NCBI GenBank assembly: GCA_036245805.1 | Contig: BTRK01000006.1 | Location: forward strand, 4,629,613-4,693,612 | Origin: Pristionchus mayeri | Taxonomy: Eukaryota > Nematoda > Chromadorea > Rhabditida > Neodiplogasteridae | Length of the DNA: 64,000 bases | Reading direction: 5' to 3' | Shown here: in pieces, positions 25,377 to 37,500 of the stretch | Layout of the letters: each line of letters opens with the position of its first letter | Numbering within the stretch: position 1 is the first letter of the stretch | Program-made: the position numbers and the translations under genes | The notes under the pieces: model-generated | What the model saw: the letters and a program-made list of their open reading frames with translations, nothing else | Database searches by the model: none | What the model was told of the DNA's origin: nothing

Positions 25377-26807
25377 CTACAGAGGCGTTAGCAGAAAGTA
25401 AACATCTTAATTCTGCGAGATATCTTGGTTATCAGACAGTTGAGAGTGTATGCAGAAGGGAGAGAGCTTGGCAATCCGTTCCTAGCCCACGCCATGCTTT
25501 GTTCGGAGTGAAACATGGGTATTGTTTAAGGGATTTGTTTGCCGAGGATTCAAAAGGATGAAATCATATCTGAAAAGTAAAGAAAGAGAACCGCGTGGAT
25601 GCATTAATCATGCGAATTACATCCGGTTTCGATTCCATCCCGTGTCATTTCATTCCATTAATTTCACTTCAACATTAATTTCATAAAAATACAGCTATTG
25701 TAGGTTGGAGTTTTCGGAACGAGACCCTAGTGAAAACGAAAATTCATCGAATTGTTTGCTCTTCTACGTTCTGCATGCTACTGAAGGCCTCTGTGGATCT
25801 GTGGGCTAATAGTAGCGAGAGGTGCAACATCGTTTACTTATCAGGCTACGTTCCGAATCTTCACTTCCTCCCAGGCTTTAGAAGTTGTGAGAATGTGATC
25901 CTCGTTCGATCCCACTATGTCTCGATCAAAGTCGCAACCCTACTCTCGTTGCTTTCCCTTGTAATGCTGTGAAAATATCAGGGGTGGAAAGTGGAAAGGG
26001 GTGCAAATTTCTTCCACGGGTGGAAGAAAAAAAATCGTGTGTCGAACATCCTGAAGCGAAAAGTCCTGTTTTCAATTTTGGTTACTGTAAGTCAAATCGT
26101 CTGGCAACTAGCCAAGTTTGGATCTGCGTTGCGGGGAATCGTCGAACTTGATCGATTTCTCTCGTTTCTTTTCGTATTTTGTCCGCGTATTATTGATCAC
26201 ACTAGTCCTTACCATCATCCCACTGACTAGGACAAGTGCTGCTCCAGTTTTGATCGGCGGAAACGTAGTTACAACTTGACAACTTTTGAGTTGCGACCGA
26301 TTCGGGCAGTTTCTCTCTCTTTTGCCCTATTTTCCGCTTTAAACCATGCTGTTCTGGTTCAACCACCGTGTTTTATTGCTGGCACTTGCGTATTCTAGCC
26401 TGATATTGGTTTTGCGCACGCACAACACGCATCTGGTAGCGACCTCACTATGCTCAACCTACACGCATTTTATCGATCTTTTCACGTTCAATGTACTTTC
26501 GTTTATTTTTATCATTCAAGCGCGTATTAGCTTTACTGTAGCACCGCAATCCCCTCAGCACGCTCGCATTACCCCTATACCGGGTTGATAGTCGTGATTT
26601 TCTGCTTTGGCTTCGTTAAGCTCGTGTTTGGCCATTCCGTTTACAACGATTTTACTCACTTTCTTCCTTTCGCGTGCTTTTTATTTACAAATTTGATTGC
26701 TTGCAGGTAAAATGCCATGACGGCGCGCCGTCACGAACATTTTTGTGGCGACGATTGAGGGACAAGAGCCGCGAATCAAGAATCGCTACTTCGCCGATTG
26801 ATCAGGT
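25377..26807. other. Spacer upstream of copy B, no gene recognised
   Basis: No exon chain or conserved motif was found. An 80-codon frame at 26346 is hydrophobic but has no gene context. A perfect 16-bp palindrome, TGACGGCGCGCCGTCA, sits at 26718-26733. Confidence 0.45.
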
Positions 26808-27690
26808 ACCGTCTATTTATACATTATGAGCATAAATTCTTCATTATCGACCAACGTACTAGTAGAATGTCCTTCGCTATCCTTTTTCAACCTGCATTAC
26901 ACCTGATTCATGAAAGATATCGTCGTTTTTAGCTCGCCAATCGACGATCGTCCTGCTCACTCTCTTCGAGCGTCTTGCTGGCTCGTTCGCTTCGGTGGTT
27001 GACCAGGTTCCTGTTTATTTATATACTTTGAGCACCTACTGCCAAATATTGATCAAAATATCTGTACAACATCCTCGACATCATCTTTTTAATTCTAAAC
27101 ACCCCTGATTCATCATGTTTATTGTCGTTTTGAGGTCACCAACGAGTGATCGAGTGTTGAGCGAGAGTGAAGAAGCGTGTGCCTTCCTTCTGGCAAGTCT
27201 CTCACCTGCTGCCGACTACGGTAGCTCTCCAGGTACCTGTTTATTTATATACTTTGAGCACCTACTGCCAAATATTGATCAAAATATCTGTACAACATCC
27301 TCGACATCATCTTTTTAATTCTAAACACCCCTGATTCATCATGTTTATTGTCGTTTTGAGGTCACCAACGAGTGATCGAATGTTGAGCGAGAGTGAAGAA
27401 GCGTGTGCCTTCCTTCTGGCAAGTCTCTCACCTGCTACCGACTACTGTAGCTCTCCAGGTACCTGTTTATTTATATACTTTGAGCACCTACTGCCAAATA
27501 TTGATCAAAATATCTGTACAACATCCCCGACATCATCTTTTTAATTCTAAACACCCCTGATTCATCATGTTTATTGTCGTGTTGAGGTCACCATTCGGTG
27601 ATCTATTGCGCTGTTCAAATGGTCCAACTTCATACGCGTCTCTATCTCGCTTCTCTTCAACAGAGGTAGGTCGGGCATCTATTTATGTTT
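26808..27690 (+). repeat. 226-bp tandem repeat, about 3.5 units
   Basis: Near-identical units begin around 27011 and 27237 (226 bp apart). A more diverged unit lies before (from about 26808) and a degraded one after (from about 27463). Each unit has CAGGTACCTGTTTATTTATA and ATTGATCAAAATATCTGTAC. Open frames of 67 codons starting MFIVVLRSPTSDR recur at 27115 and 27341, but 226 is not a multiple of three, and the fourth copy has lost the frame. I treat them as incidental. Confidence 0.85.
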
Positions 27691-28306
27691 AATTAGTGAA
27701 ACTATACTTAATATTATAGGATAGTTCAACTTTTTTTAAACCTTTAATTTGTGAAATTAATTCTGCGACAATAGTTTTCCTTATCTTTGGCACTTCTTAC
27801 GAAGTTATCTCTGTTCGGACAAGTGACTTCTACAACATCCACACTGTCAATATGAGTGGCTCCGAATGATCATACTCTATTCATTGCATAAATATTTATG
27901 CGAAACGCGAATAGAACAATCAAGATGATTCGGGCCCGAACACATAGCAGGACTCTTCCTTCTTGATGAACATCGGGTCGCCCTCTTTGCATCCGAAGGC
28001 AGCGGAGAATTCGGGCATGAGCGAGAATCCACCGTTAATTCTGACATTCTTCGCTGAGTGCTTATCCTCTTGCACTTTTTCGGCCGTACGTTCCACCTGT
28101 GTATGACTATTGAAATTCGGAAATTTAAAAAAAATCAATTCAGATTGCACTCTTGTTTAGTACATTATGACATACCCTGGCATAATATACAGTACAACTA
28201 CAACGCTACAGTATACAACATACATTACGATATACTCTCTCGAGAAAGAAGCGGCCATGACAGTGTTTTCAAAAAAAAACCCGTGGCACTAAGTCACAAA
28301 GTCAAG

Positions 28307-28383
28307 TTGTCAGATGAAAACTATGACGTCACCCAGCCTTGCACATATCAAAGGCGACATTACGTCTTAGTTGTCATCCGACC
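28307..28383. repeat. Short MITE copy (GTCGGATGA family) in the last intron of copy C
   Basis: GTTGTCAGATGAAAACTATGA and CTTAGTTGTCATCCGACC are inverted ends, with ATATCAAAGGCGACAT inside. It relates to the 222-bp element at 18449 in copy A but is in a different intron, so the two insertions are independent. Confidence 0.65.
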
Positions 28384-29031
28384 TTATGCCATATTGTTGC
28401 TTACAGTTTTCTCACACCATGTGCTAGCGACGTAGTAGAAGTACGCCTGCTCAAGAGTCGTATCTAGACCTTCGATTTCAGCTTCCTGCAATGATATCCA
28501 TTTCGGACTTCACGGAGTACAACTCATATGATTCAGAATCGTTTTCGCTTGCAAAATTACCGACACCGCAGTGAGAGAGAATGAGTGGAAAAAAACTCAC
28601 TAGTTGCTTATCGCTGTACCACTCTCGGAGGAGTCTGTGGAGGAGCCGATTTGATTCCACATCCGGAGCATCTTCAATGAACGTGTGTCTTCCACTGGTG
28701 CAGGCGCCCTAGAGATGTTTATCGATCGAAAGTTAAGAAGATAACTGAACTATCGCAAACTCCGAGCACGTTCGCTGGTAGTGATTCATAATACATTCGC
28801 CTCTGTGCGCATACAACGCATCTAGGGCTGGGCCGCCACCGCCGAACAGAGAATGGTACAGTTCGTGGCCAAGCACATGATACGTGATGAAGGGCTGAAT
28901 TAGGTGAGTAAGCTAATGTCTCGTTGTCTAAGTTTTTAATAAGCTATTTTCAGTTTCCCCCTGAAATCTTACATAATAAACAATAAAACTTTCTTGGGCA
29001 GTTCCCCTATCTGGCATGGTCGTTGGCTAAG

Positions 29032-29096
29032 GCGGGGCCCTTCATTTTGATACGGATTTTGAGGGGGAGCTCAAAGTTATCCGAGGGCCCCGCATA
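29032..29096. repeat. GC-rich hairpin in an intron of copy C
   Basis: GCGGGGCCCTTC and CGAGGGCCCCGC are inverted with about 40 bp between them. This is the strongest GC stem in a very AT-rich intron. Confidence 0.5.
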
Positions 29097-29295
29097 TTCA
29101 GATATAGCCATGGGCACTATTTTTCTGAGCCAAATACCTCTTTAAGAATTTCAGAAGTGAAGGAGCATAAGCGGAGCAAACATCGTGACTGTTTTGGTGA
29201 GCTCTTCGTAGAATGCGTTGTAGCCGAAATTGCCATCAACGCGATCGACAAAAATGCTCTGAACAGAGGCAAATGTTATTCCGACTAGTTTTGAG

Positions 29296-29388
29296 ATGTT
29301 GTTATTGTTGACATGTTATTATTGTTATTGTTGGCATTGTTGTTATTGTTGATATTGTTAGATATTGTTATTGTTGAGATTTGCAATT
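29296..29388. repeat. (TTATTG)n-like imperfect microsatellite
   Basis: Interrupted runs of TTATTGTTG in an intron of copy C. Confidence 0.7.
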
Positions 29389-30589
29389 CTCATCGAAAGC
29401 ACTCGCGTAGAATCAACTGGCATTGTTCCAATAAAATGCGTTAAACGCAAAACATAGAACCATTTTGTGAATACCTCTCCAACACTCGACTGTAACTCTT
29501 CGACCGCATTGTGCAATCTGACCAGCACATCCAAAGCGGCAATGCCAGTTCGTCTACGATGTCATTGCACATAGCTAATAGATAACGCATACCTTTCATT
29601 TGTGAAATACAATTCATTTAAATCGCGATTCATCTTGAGTATGTAGGTCATGTTCTGGTCATATTCATCGAAATCATGATATATTTGAATGTCTGACACT
29701 CTTTCCTTGATTTTCTCTCGAATGAAGTCACTTATCTCGTCACCGTGCAGCCATTTGGACGACTTAACCGATGAATTCAGAGAGTGCAAATACTATCAGG
29801 TTGGTGCAAAAGTTTCGTTGCAAGGCATTTTACATATTTTCTTGTGGATCCTTCTTCTGAATCAAATACCACCTGGGTATTATTTGAGGCAGTGTTAGAT
29901 CATAACAATGGTCGGTTTCTGCCCGATCGATCCAATGTCATTCCGTAGAAAAACATTGATAAATGAAAATTAGCAAAATTACAATGTTTTTGGGTTTTCA
30001 ACATAAATCAACGCTAAAACTAAACTAATTCCATACAGCTCCCATCCTTCAGAGAAACTGATGAGTAAGAGTGGATGCTTCCATTGAATATGTTAGATTG
30101 GAGTTTCGGGCTTCCACGGATTACTAGTGAGGCGAAAAAGGCCGATTTCGTCGTTCAAATTTGAGGTTCAAATCTATAATTGCAAAATCTCTCGAATGGA
30201 AAGATCATTATTAATGCACTTTCTACTGTAGCTTCCTCATGGTAGGCACTTCTGATTATGTTTCATGTGAGACCCCGATCTCATCCAGCTAAAACTCTCT
30301 GTGAAAATATTCACAATCTGACAGATTTACCCCATTATTAGTACCCCATTATTCCGGAATGAGAGCCTATTTTCTCAGATTGTTTTACGGCTGATGCCGA
30401 TCACTCGCCGTAGTAGGATAGCTAGTAATCACACTTCACGAAAATGGTGTTTTTTTTCGGCGCAATTATTTCTAAGCAATGAGTAGTTATCAATTGAAAA
30501 GTTCTGAAGAAATTGCAATTCTCAGAATTTGAAATGTTGCCTCATAGGAATTACTGATTGATAAGGTGCGATGCCGTGTGCGCTATATA

Positions 30590-31463
30590 CAGGGTGGCTG
30601 ATAAATATTGCGCCACTTTTCTTGTTTCTCAATCTCCATTCTCTGTAGGCACCATTACATCAAATTTGGTAACTATGTTGGTAAGGGACAAAAGTTATTA
30701 GCCTATAAATATTATCTGGATTGTTCAAGTATTTCAAGAGTTATCACTTCTGAAATATTTTGTTTTGGAATTGGGACTTTTCTGGGCACATAAACGTATC
30801 TGATAGTTTATGCCGCCTTACAGCAAGGAGTTAGATACAGGACTCATCCATTTATTCCTAATAAGAACAACCATTTACACGTATAAATTTGTGATCAATT
30901 ATATTATGAGCCTCGGAACTTTCTCAGAAATGCTTTAAAATTATTTCATTATGAACGGCGCTCTATAAAAAATAATAATATTTCGAAGCCGCATTCTTCG
31001 AACACATTAGCTATTGGAATTGTTCTATTTTATGCATGATACTCCATCATTCTTTATTGTGAAAATGCATTCCATTTGCTTGGGCATATTGATTCGGAAC
31101 CAGAATAAGTTGCGAAATGCTGCGAAGCGCCGCTTTTAGCGATATTTTGAGGTGCCTACTTCTACCATTAATTCAACGTTTACATTCAATTTGATGCAAC
31201 AATATTTCATAACTCGACTCTGTTAATAGCTATGCAACATTATACGGCGGTATCAACATTCAGAATAAGAAATTCCGAAAAGTGAGTTTTTTGCATATGC
31301 GTGACTGAAAGTCATCAAATTTATCTCTCTCTGTTTTCAGAGACCCTATATCGCATTTGACAAGATTACCACTTAGTGGAAGGGTTACTCTTCATATTCA
31401 CCTCGGTTGCAATTTCGATGGACATTGAGATCATTTTATATATCGAACATATATATATAAATG

Positions 31464-31506
<43 letters not shown>

Positions 31507-31702
31507 GTGAACGGCGCATTGAGTAAAAATGTAGACTACTTTTTGCCTCCATGCTAAGAGGCCAGTCGGTACCATGAAGCCTGCGTCTAGTAATTGTTTT
31601 GCACGGTACTGATATATATTTAAACGCAATATGATAATTATCCTTTTATTTGTTTGCGAGATATTATTCAAAAGGTGGACGCAATATTTATCAGCCACCC
31701 TG
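30590..31702. mobile_element. Second mariner-like element nested in the first
   Basis: CAGGGTGGCTGATAAATATT at the left and AATATTTATCAGCCACCCTG at the right are inverted ends, with TA outside both. About 1.1 kb. The inside is AT-rich with no intact transposase; it holds the (TA)n tract at 31437-31503. Confidence 0.85.
31437..31503. repeat. (TA)n tract
   Basis: Interrupted then uninterrupted TA repeats within the nested mariner-like element. Confidence 0.9.
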
Positions 31703-33181
31703 TAGAGTACACTTGTACTAACATTATAAAAGAAACCAAATGTGGACAGCTCATGACCGAAGCTAGATAGTGCTCGAAAACTTTAATCGTGATTTTGTAA
31801 CGAAACTTTTGCACCAACCTAATACAAGCCAACTTCTATATAGTCCACAATCTTAGACTTCATCGTTTCTGCAATATCACAAATATCGTGAAAATTCGAG
31901 AATGAAGCATTCGATTTCATGAATTCGATCATTTCGGCACGTGATTGTAGGAAATTGATGAAGACGACGGCCTAAAACCAATTTGTATTAATATATTATT
32001 TAAATATTTAGGTAATCAAGTTAATTAGTTAAGGTATTCTTAATAATTAATTATGCAATAACCACTTACTGAGTCGTTGAGGAGTACTGAGGAGAAGGGT
32101 GGAGGCACTGCTCGGATCAAGTCGTCGATCATTTTCGATGTATCAGCGACGATTCGGTCGATAAAAGCACTCGATGTCTCGTTGACGTCACGTGTCGTCA
32201 GCTGTGCCTCTAGAACCTCGAGGTTGAACTGAAATGGAGATGGATTTGCTTCTTGATTATCACAGGTATTATCATCTATAATTCGGGGTAGATATATAAT
32301 ATGCACAATTATTCGTGCGGAATATTTTCGAAAAAAATACAATTTACAGCTACGCTTTCATCTTTTAATCACTCACTGTGGGATCGAATCGACGAATTTG
32401 ATAAATGCTGTTTCCATACGTCTTCTGATCAGAATCATAGCACCCTTCGTCTTCTCCACACCTACAATTCGATTAATCTGGATAAGAAAATCATAATTCC
32501 CAACCTCTTTCTCACATCTTTGGCGTATTTATTGTCCTCGACAGTGGGTTCCTGATCCTTTGCATGCTCCAAGTCGTACTGAAATCGAGAATGGATCGGT
32601 TATTCATTCTAGCCAGTTCCCTCATCTCCCGATACCCATCCCTTTACTGAGATTGCTGTGCTTATTACATAGTTTCAAAACATGTCGATATCGCGTAAAT
32701 ATAATGCAAATTCTCACCGCAATCGGGCTGTTCTTCATGACTTTTGGTCGAAGTCTGTGAGTGGCATTAGCAAATAGTGTTTCCACTTGGCTCTTGAAGA
32801 ACTCAGCGGGGTCGACGGACTGGGAACATACATGGAAGTCATCGCAAGCGGAGATATTCCTGTCGATGAAATACGGTTTTTTTTCTCGAAATTATGCTGT
32901 TCATTATAAAATCTGCAACCTTTCTCTACTGCATTTATTCTAGTATCCTTTAACATAGCAAACCCTACCTACCGAGTTACTGATCACTATTTCTATGAAA
33001 AAATCTTTGCTACTGATCAATATTCCCATCAACTTTTCTAAGGACTCAAAAGTCGATCAAACACGAAACCAATCCAAAAACCGGGTAATCACCTGTCGAT
33101 GAGATACTCCAGATGAAATCTCAGTCGATCTGAAGAGACTGAACCAAGCAGGAGGAGGAAGAGGAAAGTTGTTGGCATCAT

Positions 33182-33216
33182 CCTTATCAGTATTACTAGC
33201 GCTTACCCTTAAGTAC
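33182..33216 (-). promoter_or_regulatory. Upstream block of copy C with ACTGATAAG site
   Basis: GTACTTAAGGGTAAGCGCTA (minus strand, 33197-33216) matches copy B at 19 of 20 positions. Between it and the ATG at 33181 is ACTGATAAG, a perfect GATA-factor site of the type bound by intestinal ELT-2 in nematodes. This would fit a gut-expressed digestive peptidase; the expression is inferred. Confidence 0.5.
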
Positions 33217-34540
33217 GAGCGAGAGAGAGAGAGAGAAAAAAAAACGATTTTAAAAATGACTCTTCATTCTGCATTATCTCTAGCTGATCAGACATGTGAG
33301 GGTGTACGCAGAATGATGATATCGATGCCGTCCCCAAACCCGGATACTGATTTGTTAGACTTAATAGCAGTGAAACTTCAACGTTATTAAGGGACAATTT
33401 TGGGTTGATTCATTGTCAATTTGATTCCAGGGGATGAAATCATATCTTAGAGGAAAAAAAAGAAATCTTGTGTATGCATTAATCATTCGGAATAGATCCG
33501 GTTTGGCTACAATTATTTTCCTTTCTGCGTCAGAGGTGCCGAAGGGGTCGGTGATTAGAGGCCACCGGATTAGATATACAATAACACGATATTTATGTGT
33601 TGTCGCTTTCTGGGCGCAGAGATGTGGGGTCAAAAAAGGTCGTTCTTAGAGATAAACAATACCTTTACATGGCATTTTCAGAATAAATTCGAACAGATAA
33701 AATGGCAAAAAATATTCTGCCAATGCCTGCGGGTACACTCTTAATTTTTGGGTTCATCCGTCCGGTGAGTTCTCATCCTTGTGGGTCTCCAAACTCAGTT
33801 TTATGCAGCCGTCCAAAATCCAGACAATATTTTGTTAAGATTGAAATATCGTTAGAGTTAAAGGGATACGGTGGCCCGAAATATTACATTTTTATTTTTC
33901 ATGGCCTTTGTTTATTGAAATATACAATTAAAACTAAATTATTACGAAAAAAATAAAAATAAAAATATGCCAGGGGTGAAATTAGGCTTCGAAAATTGCA
34001 TTAATTTGAACGGGAGCGTGTTCCATGGCATACTGTGGGAGAGGTTTCGACATCGACAAGTTGGCACTTTGCCAAGTGGCGCCACTGGCATTGACTTTAC
34101 TGACGTTTTGCTGTCGTTTAACCTTTTCTTGCTTGTCAATTTTTATTATAATGTGTTGTATAACGATCTAGACATCTTTCCCGCAATGAATTGAAGTAGT
34201 AGTGGGTCTTTTAAGCCTGCTATGCGATGCCAAACCTCTAATTGCACTGACGAGTTAACTTCTCTAGTTGCGGTGACTTCGCTTTCGCGTAACTTGCGTA
34301 TAATCTGCATTTTAAATACTGATAACTCGCCCCGCGATTCTGCCACTGCTTATTCAGGGTGAATCAAACGTGCCCTCCGCGTAGAATTGTTCGTTGTTAG
34401 CATGTTACACGTTTTACTGCCTTGTTGTTTCGATTTATTGCACTGAGCTCTTTTCCTCATTGTTGCTTTCCCTAAATATATCGCAGTTTTGTAATGTTTC
34501 TATTGTCATGATCGTCATTCGATCATTTGTCCCATTTTAG
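33217..34540. other. Spacer between copy C and the PAD-1 copy
   Basis: Divergent intergenic region between minus-strand copy C and the plus-strand PAD-1 copy. It begins with a GA-rich run (33217-33243). No exon with matching motifs was found. First exons of the PAD-1 copy may lie here, but I cannot point to a start codon. Confidence 0.4.
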
Positions 34541-37500
34541 CGGAATACAATCGGTCGTCTGCGAAGTAACTGTGCCCACTCCTGCACGAGGAATTACAAA
34601 GTAAGTGGTTTTACTTGCTTATTTAATCCCAGAGTTGAAGAAAAAGATTGCATTAATTACTTCAGCAATACGTAATCGCTGTCGTCAAGGCTCTCAAGTC
34701 GTTCGAGAACACCATCGATTGGGCCGACCTCATCTCTGCGCTGGGCAAGCTCGCCAAGGTTTGATCTAATTTCAGTAATATCGATTTTCTCTACCGATCG
34801 ATCCTGCTAAACTTTCATTGGTTAGGGTATGGACTATCAGCCTGTTATGGCGCTGGAACACTCGCGATAATACATGATGTTATGTTTGTCGATGTTCCGC
34901 GTCGGGCTTTGGAGCTAGCGCGATCAATAAACCTTGTTCCAGGTGTTCTCCCAACACGCCAAGTACGGTGACATCCCGAAGGCGGTTACGGTAGCCAAAC
35001 GACTCTCGCAGTGCCTCCATCCCGCCCTGCCCATGGGTGAGCGATCGATTGCTAACGGGAGGCTGTATTCGTAGATATCGATTAGTTGAAATCTGTGGGG
35101 GGGGTGCATTAGTTGTCGAAGAAGTAGTATGATTGAAAATAGTATTGATTGGTGAACAATAATTCAAATACCGCTGTCAATATCTCAAGTTATATTCGAA
35201 TGTATAGATTAATGCAAACAGCGACAAATATTATCGATTGAATCTAGCGAATCGATTACTGTACCGCTTCATCGCAGGAGTCCATCAGAAGGCACTGGAG
35301 ACCTACAAGCAGATAATCGGCATTCTCGGCCAGGAGGCACTCCCGAAGCAGTTGTATCTCTTCGCCGTCGACCTCTTCCCCCTCATGGACCACTGCACCA
35401 CCAAGGTGAGATCAATATCTAGAACGATACGGTAGTCGCGTTTATCGATTAGTCAGAGCAAGCGCATGATCAGGGATAAAATTCTTAATGTATAATATTT
35501 ATTGCACTGCCTGGTTGATTATCGTTGATCTAAAAAATGTTACTGCATTCGTATTTCTTGTGAGACACTAAACGCGCAGGCGTGTTCGCGAGCAAATTTT
35601 TGCTGAACAATCAACCCCAATCTCACAGGTACTCGGTTCTCCCTCCGTTCGACTTCCCGCTCTGATCTACGTGAATACGAAATTCGACAAGTTAAAATCG
35701 ATCGATGAACAGTTGAGGATTATCGGAGACAACATACATCACATGGTGAGGAGGGAGTGAGGTGGTGTATGAGTGTATTGTATGATTTGCCGGTGACGAA
35801 TCTAACTACCAAAACCACGAGTAATTAGTAACAATGCTAAAGTATTGTAGCTGAAGATTAGTTGAGACATGAATTAAACAAGTTTACAACGCTGCCAATT
35901 ACCAACTCCTTCCCAGGTATCAGCCCTGTGCGCAGCGGGTGAGGACATGGGCTCGCCGCTCGTCCAGAGGAATCTCCTTGATCTACTCTGCGCGGCCTCC
36001 CCACTCGACTCGACTACAGTAACCCGAGCAGGTACGGTAGTGCGATTGGAATATGATATTCTGCGAACAAAATTGTAATTGTTGCCATATATGAGACTTT
36101 TTAAAGTACGAGAATATGCTATTGATTGCAATTCTTTGATTGGGCTTTGAGGAAAATGCGCAACAAGAATGTATCGGGGTGAAATGGGCTAATGACGGTT
36201 TCTGTTGCAGACTTCGTCGAGTTGCTGCGTCGTACGTTGTTCGTCATCCTGAGAAGGGATATGTCACTCAATGGGCGACTCTACACTTGGCTACTCAATC
36301 CCTCCGGTGGGCTAGCCTAGTCGTTAATTAACTTTTTGGAGAAAATTCTGCAAAATGTGCTGTTGATGATAAGAGTATCAGTGCTTCACGCACGTTTCAA
36401 ATCGATTGAAGGCGAATATTGATTGACACAGTGAAATTCCGAAAAAACAATTCTAAAATGTTTTTTTCAGGAGTGGCGACGATGGTGAATTATGTGCCTT
36501 GGGCGACGATCGACTCGATACTTCCTTCTTCACTCATACAGTACTCTCGATGATCGTCGATGCCCTCAGGGGATTCCTCGAGGGAGGCACCGTGGAGGTA
36601 CGGTAGCTTATAATATATATATATATATATCGATTGATTTTCCATTTCTGCTCTTCATCATAAACAACGATGGATCCTAATCCGCTTTAGCTCGGAACTT
36701 TGTAAGCATATTATTATTCAGCTTCCGATCTCCATGTCTTCTACCTTCTACACTCCGACTGCAGCGGCCAAAGACTCGGATGCACAACAGTTCGTGGAAG
36801 TGCGAACATGCAGACTTTTGAAGTGCATGCAGGACAGACCGGAGGTGAGTGATGGGGAGAAGGGTATTACAGCATACTGTACGATCTGACAGTACTGCTG
36901 TAGCGTGGTCGCTGTAGTTACCTGCATTTGCACTAGTCCCTCGGTCAATTCTCATTACAGCCATTTTCCAAATGCTATTACCTCTGTTGGTGATAGTCAT
37001 CTTCATCTTTGTGAACCAGCAATCTACAGTATCCTCCCTCTGCTCAGGTCGGTCCTCCCGTTCTGATGCAAGTGCTGCTGCTCAAGAAGTGCGCCCGATT
37101 GATGCCCGAGGGAGATAAGAAAGAGAACGAGGATACGGAGAGGGAAATTGGTCATATTGGAAGGAAATGCAATATGGCTGTTTTGTGTTGCAAGTGTATG
37201 ACAAGAGCAATAGGGCGAACGTTTTCTAATCACGAGATCTCTTTGCTTTCAATAACCCGAAATCGTATCATTCCCAGTGCCCCTCCGGGTCGTCTCTCTC
37301 TGATGCTGCAGCTTCCATCTGCAACTTGCAGCAGCAGCTATCTGCAGGAGAATGAGAACAAGGAGGAAGACGAGGAGAGGAGGGTAAGTCATTTATTGGT
37401 ATTTGAGAGTCCACGTCTTCTTGATAACTTCGCACGGCAATTGGTTTAGAAGCACATATGAAACCTCAATATCCAGGGAGAGAATTTGTGAAAATTATTT

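Larger units (their letters stand above)
29796..31822. mobile_element. Mariner-type element in intron 6 of copy C
   Basis: Ends are inverted copies: CAGGTTGGTGCAAAAGTTTC on the left, GAAACTTTTGCACCAACCTA on the right, with TA at both outer edges. This terminal sequence is typical of mariner elements. No transposase frame is visible. A second element (30590-31702) is inserted inside. The subterminal CAAATACCACCTGGGTATTA is shared with the 883-bp element at 52656. Confidence 0.85.
27920..33181 (-). pseudogene. M13 (neprilysin-family) peptidase copy C, near complete with one frameshift
   Basis: Thirteen exons in consistent phase: 33093-33181 (signal peptide FLFLLLLGSVSS), 32718-32859 (SACDDFHVCSQ), 32505-32578, 32377-32461, 32070-32228, 31834-31971, 29593-29762, 29475-29553, about 29130-29268 (YNAFYEELTKTVTMFAP), 28751-28894 (GHELYHSLF), 28601-28708 (EDAPDVES), 28405-28485, 27920-28096 (DKHSAKNVRING ... 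GPESS, TGA). About 528 codons, short for M13 (usually near 700). HExxH, the ExxxD ligand motif, NAFY-type and His/Arg motifs are all kept. Compared with copies A and B, 8 bp are missing in exon 9 near 29160, giving TGA at 29151. Intron 6 carries a mariner-like element inside which another sits. By family it would be a secreted zinc endopeptidase; as read, it makes only the non-catalytic half. Confidence 0.85.

Noticed and set aside
26346..26588. 80-codon hydrophobic frame as a small membrane protein
   Set aside because: No homologous motif, no splice context and no repeat of the frame in any paralogous segment.
31366..31698. Minus-strand frame of 110 codons in the nested mariner as transposase remnant
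   Set aside because: It reads through the TA microsatellite and the terminal repeat, and lacks D,D34D-type motifs.
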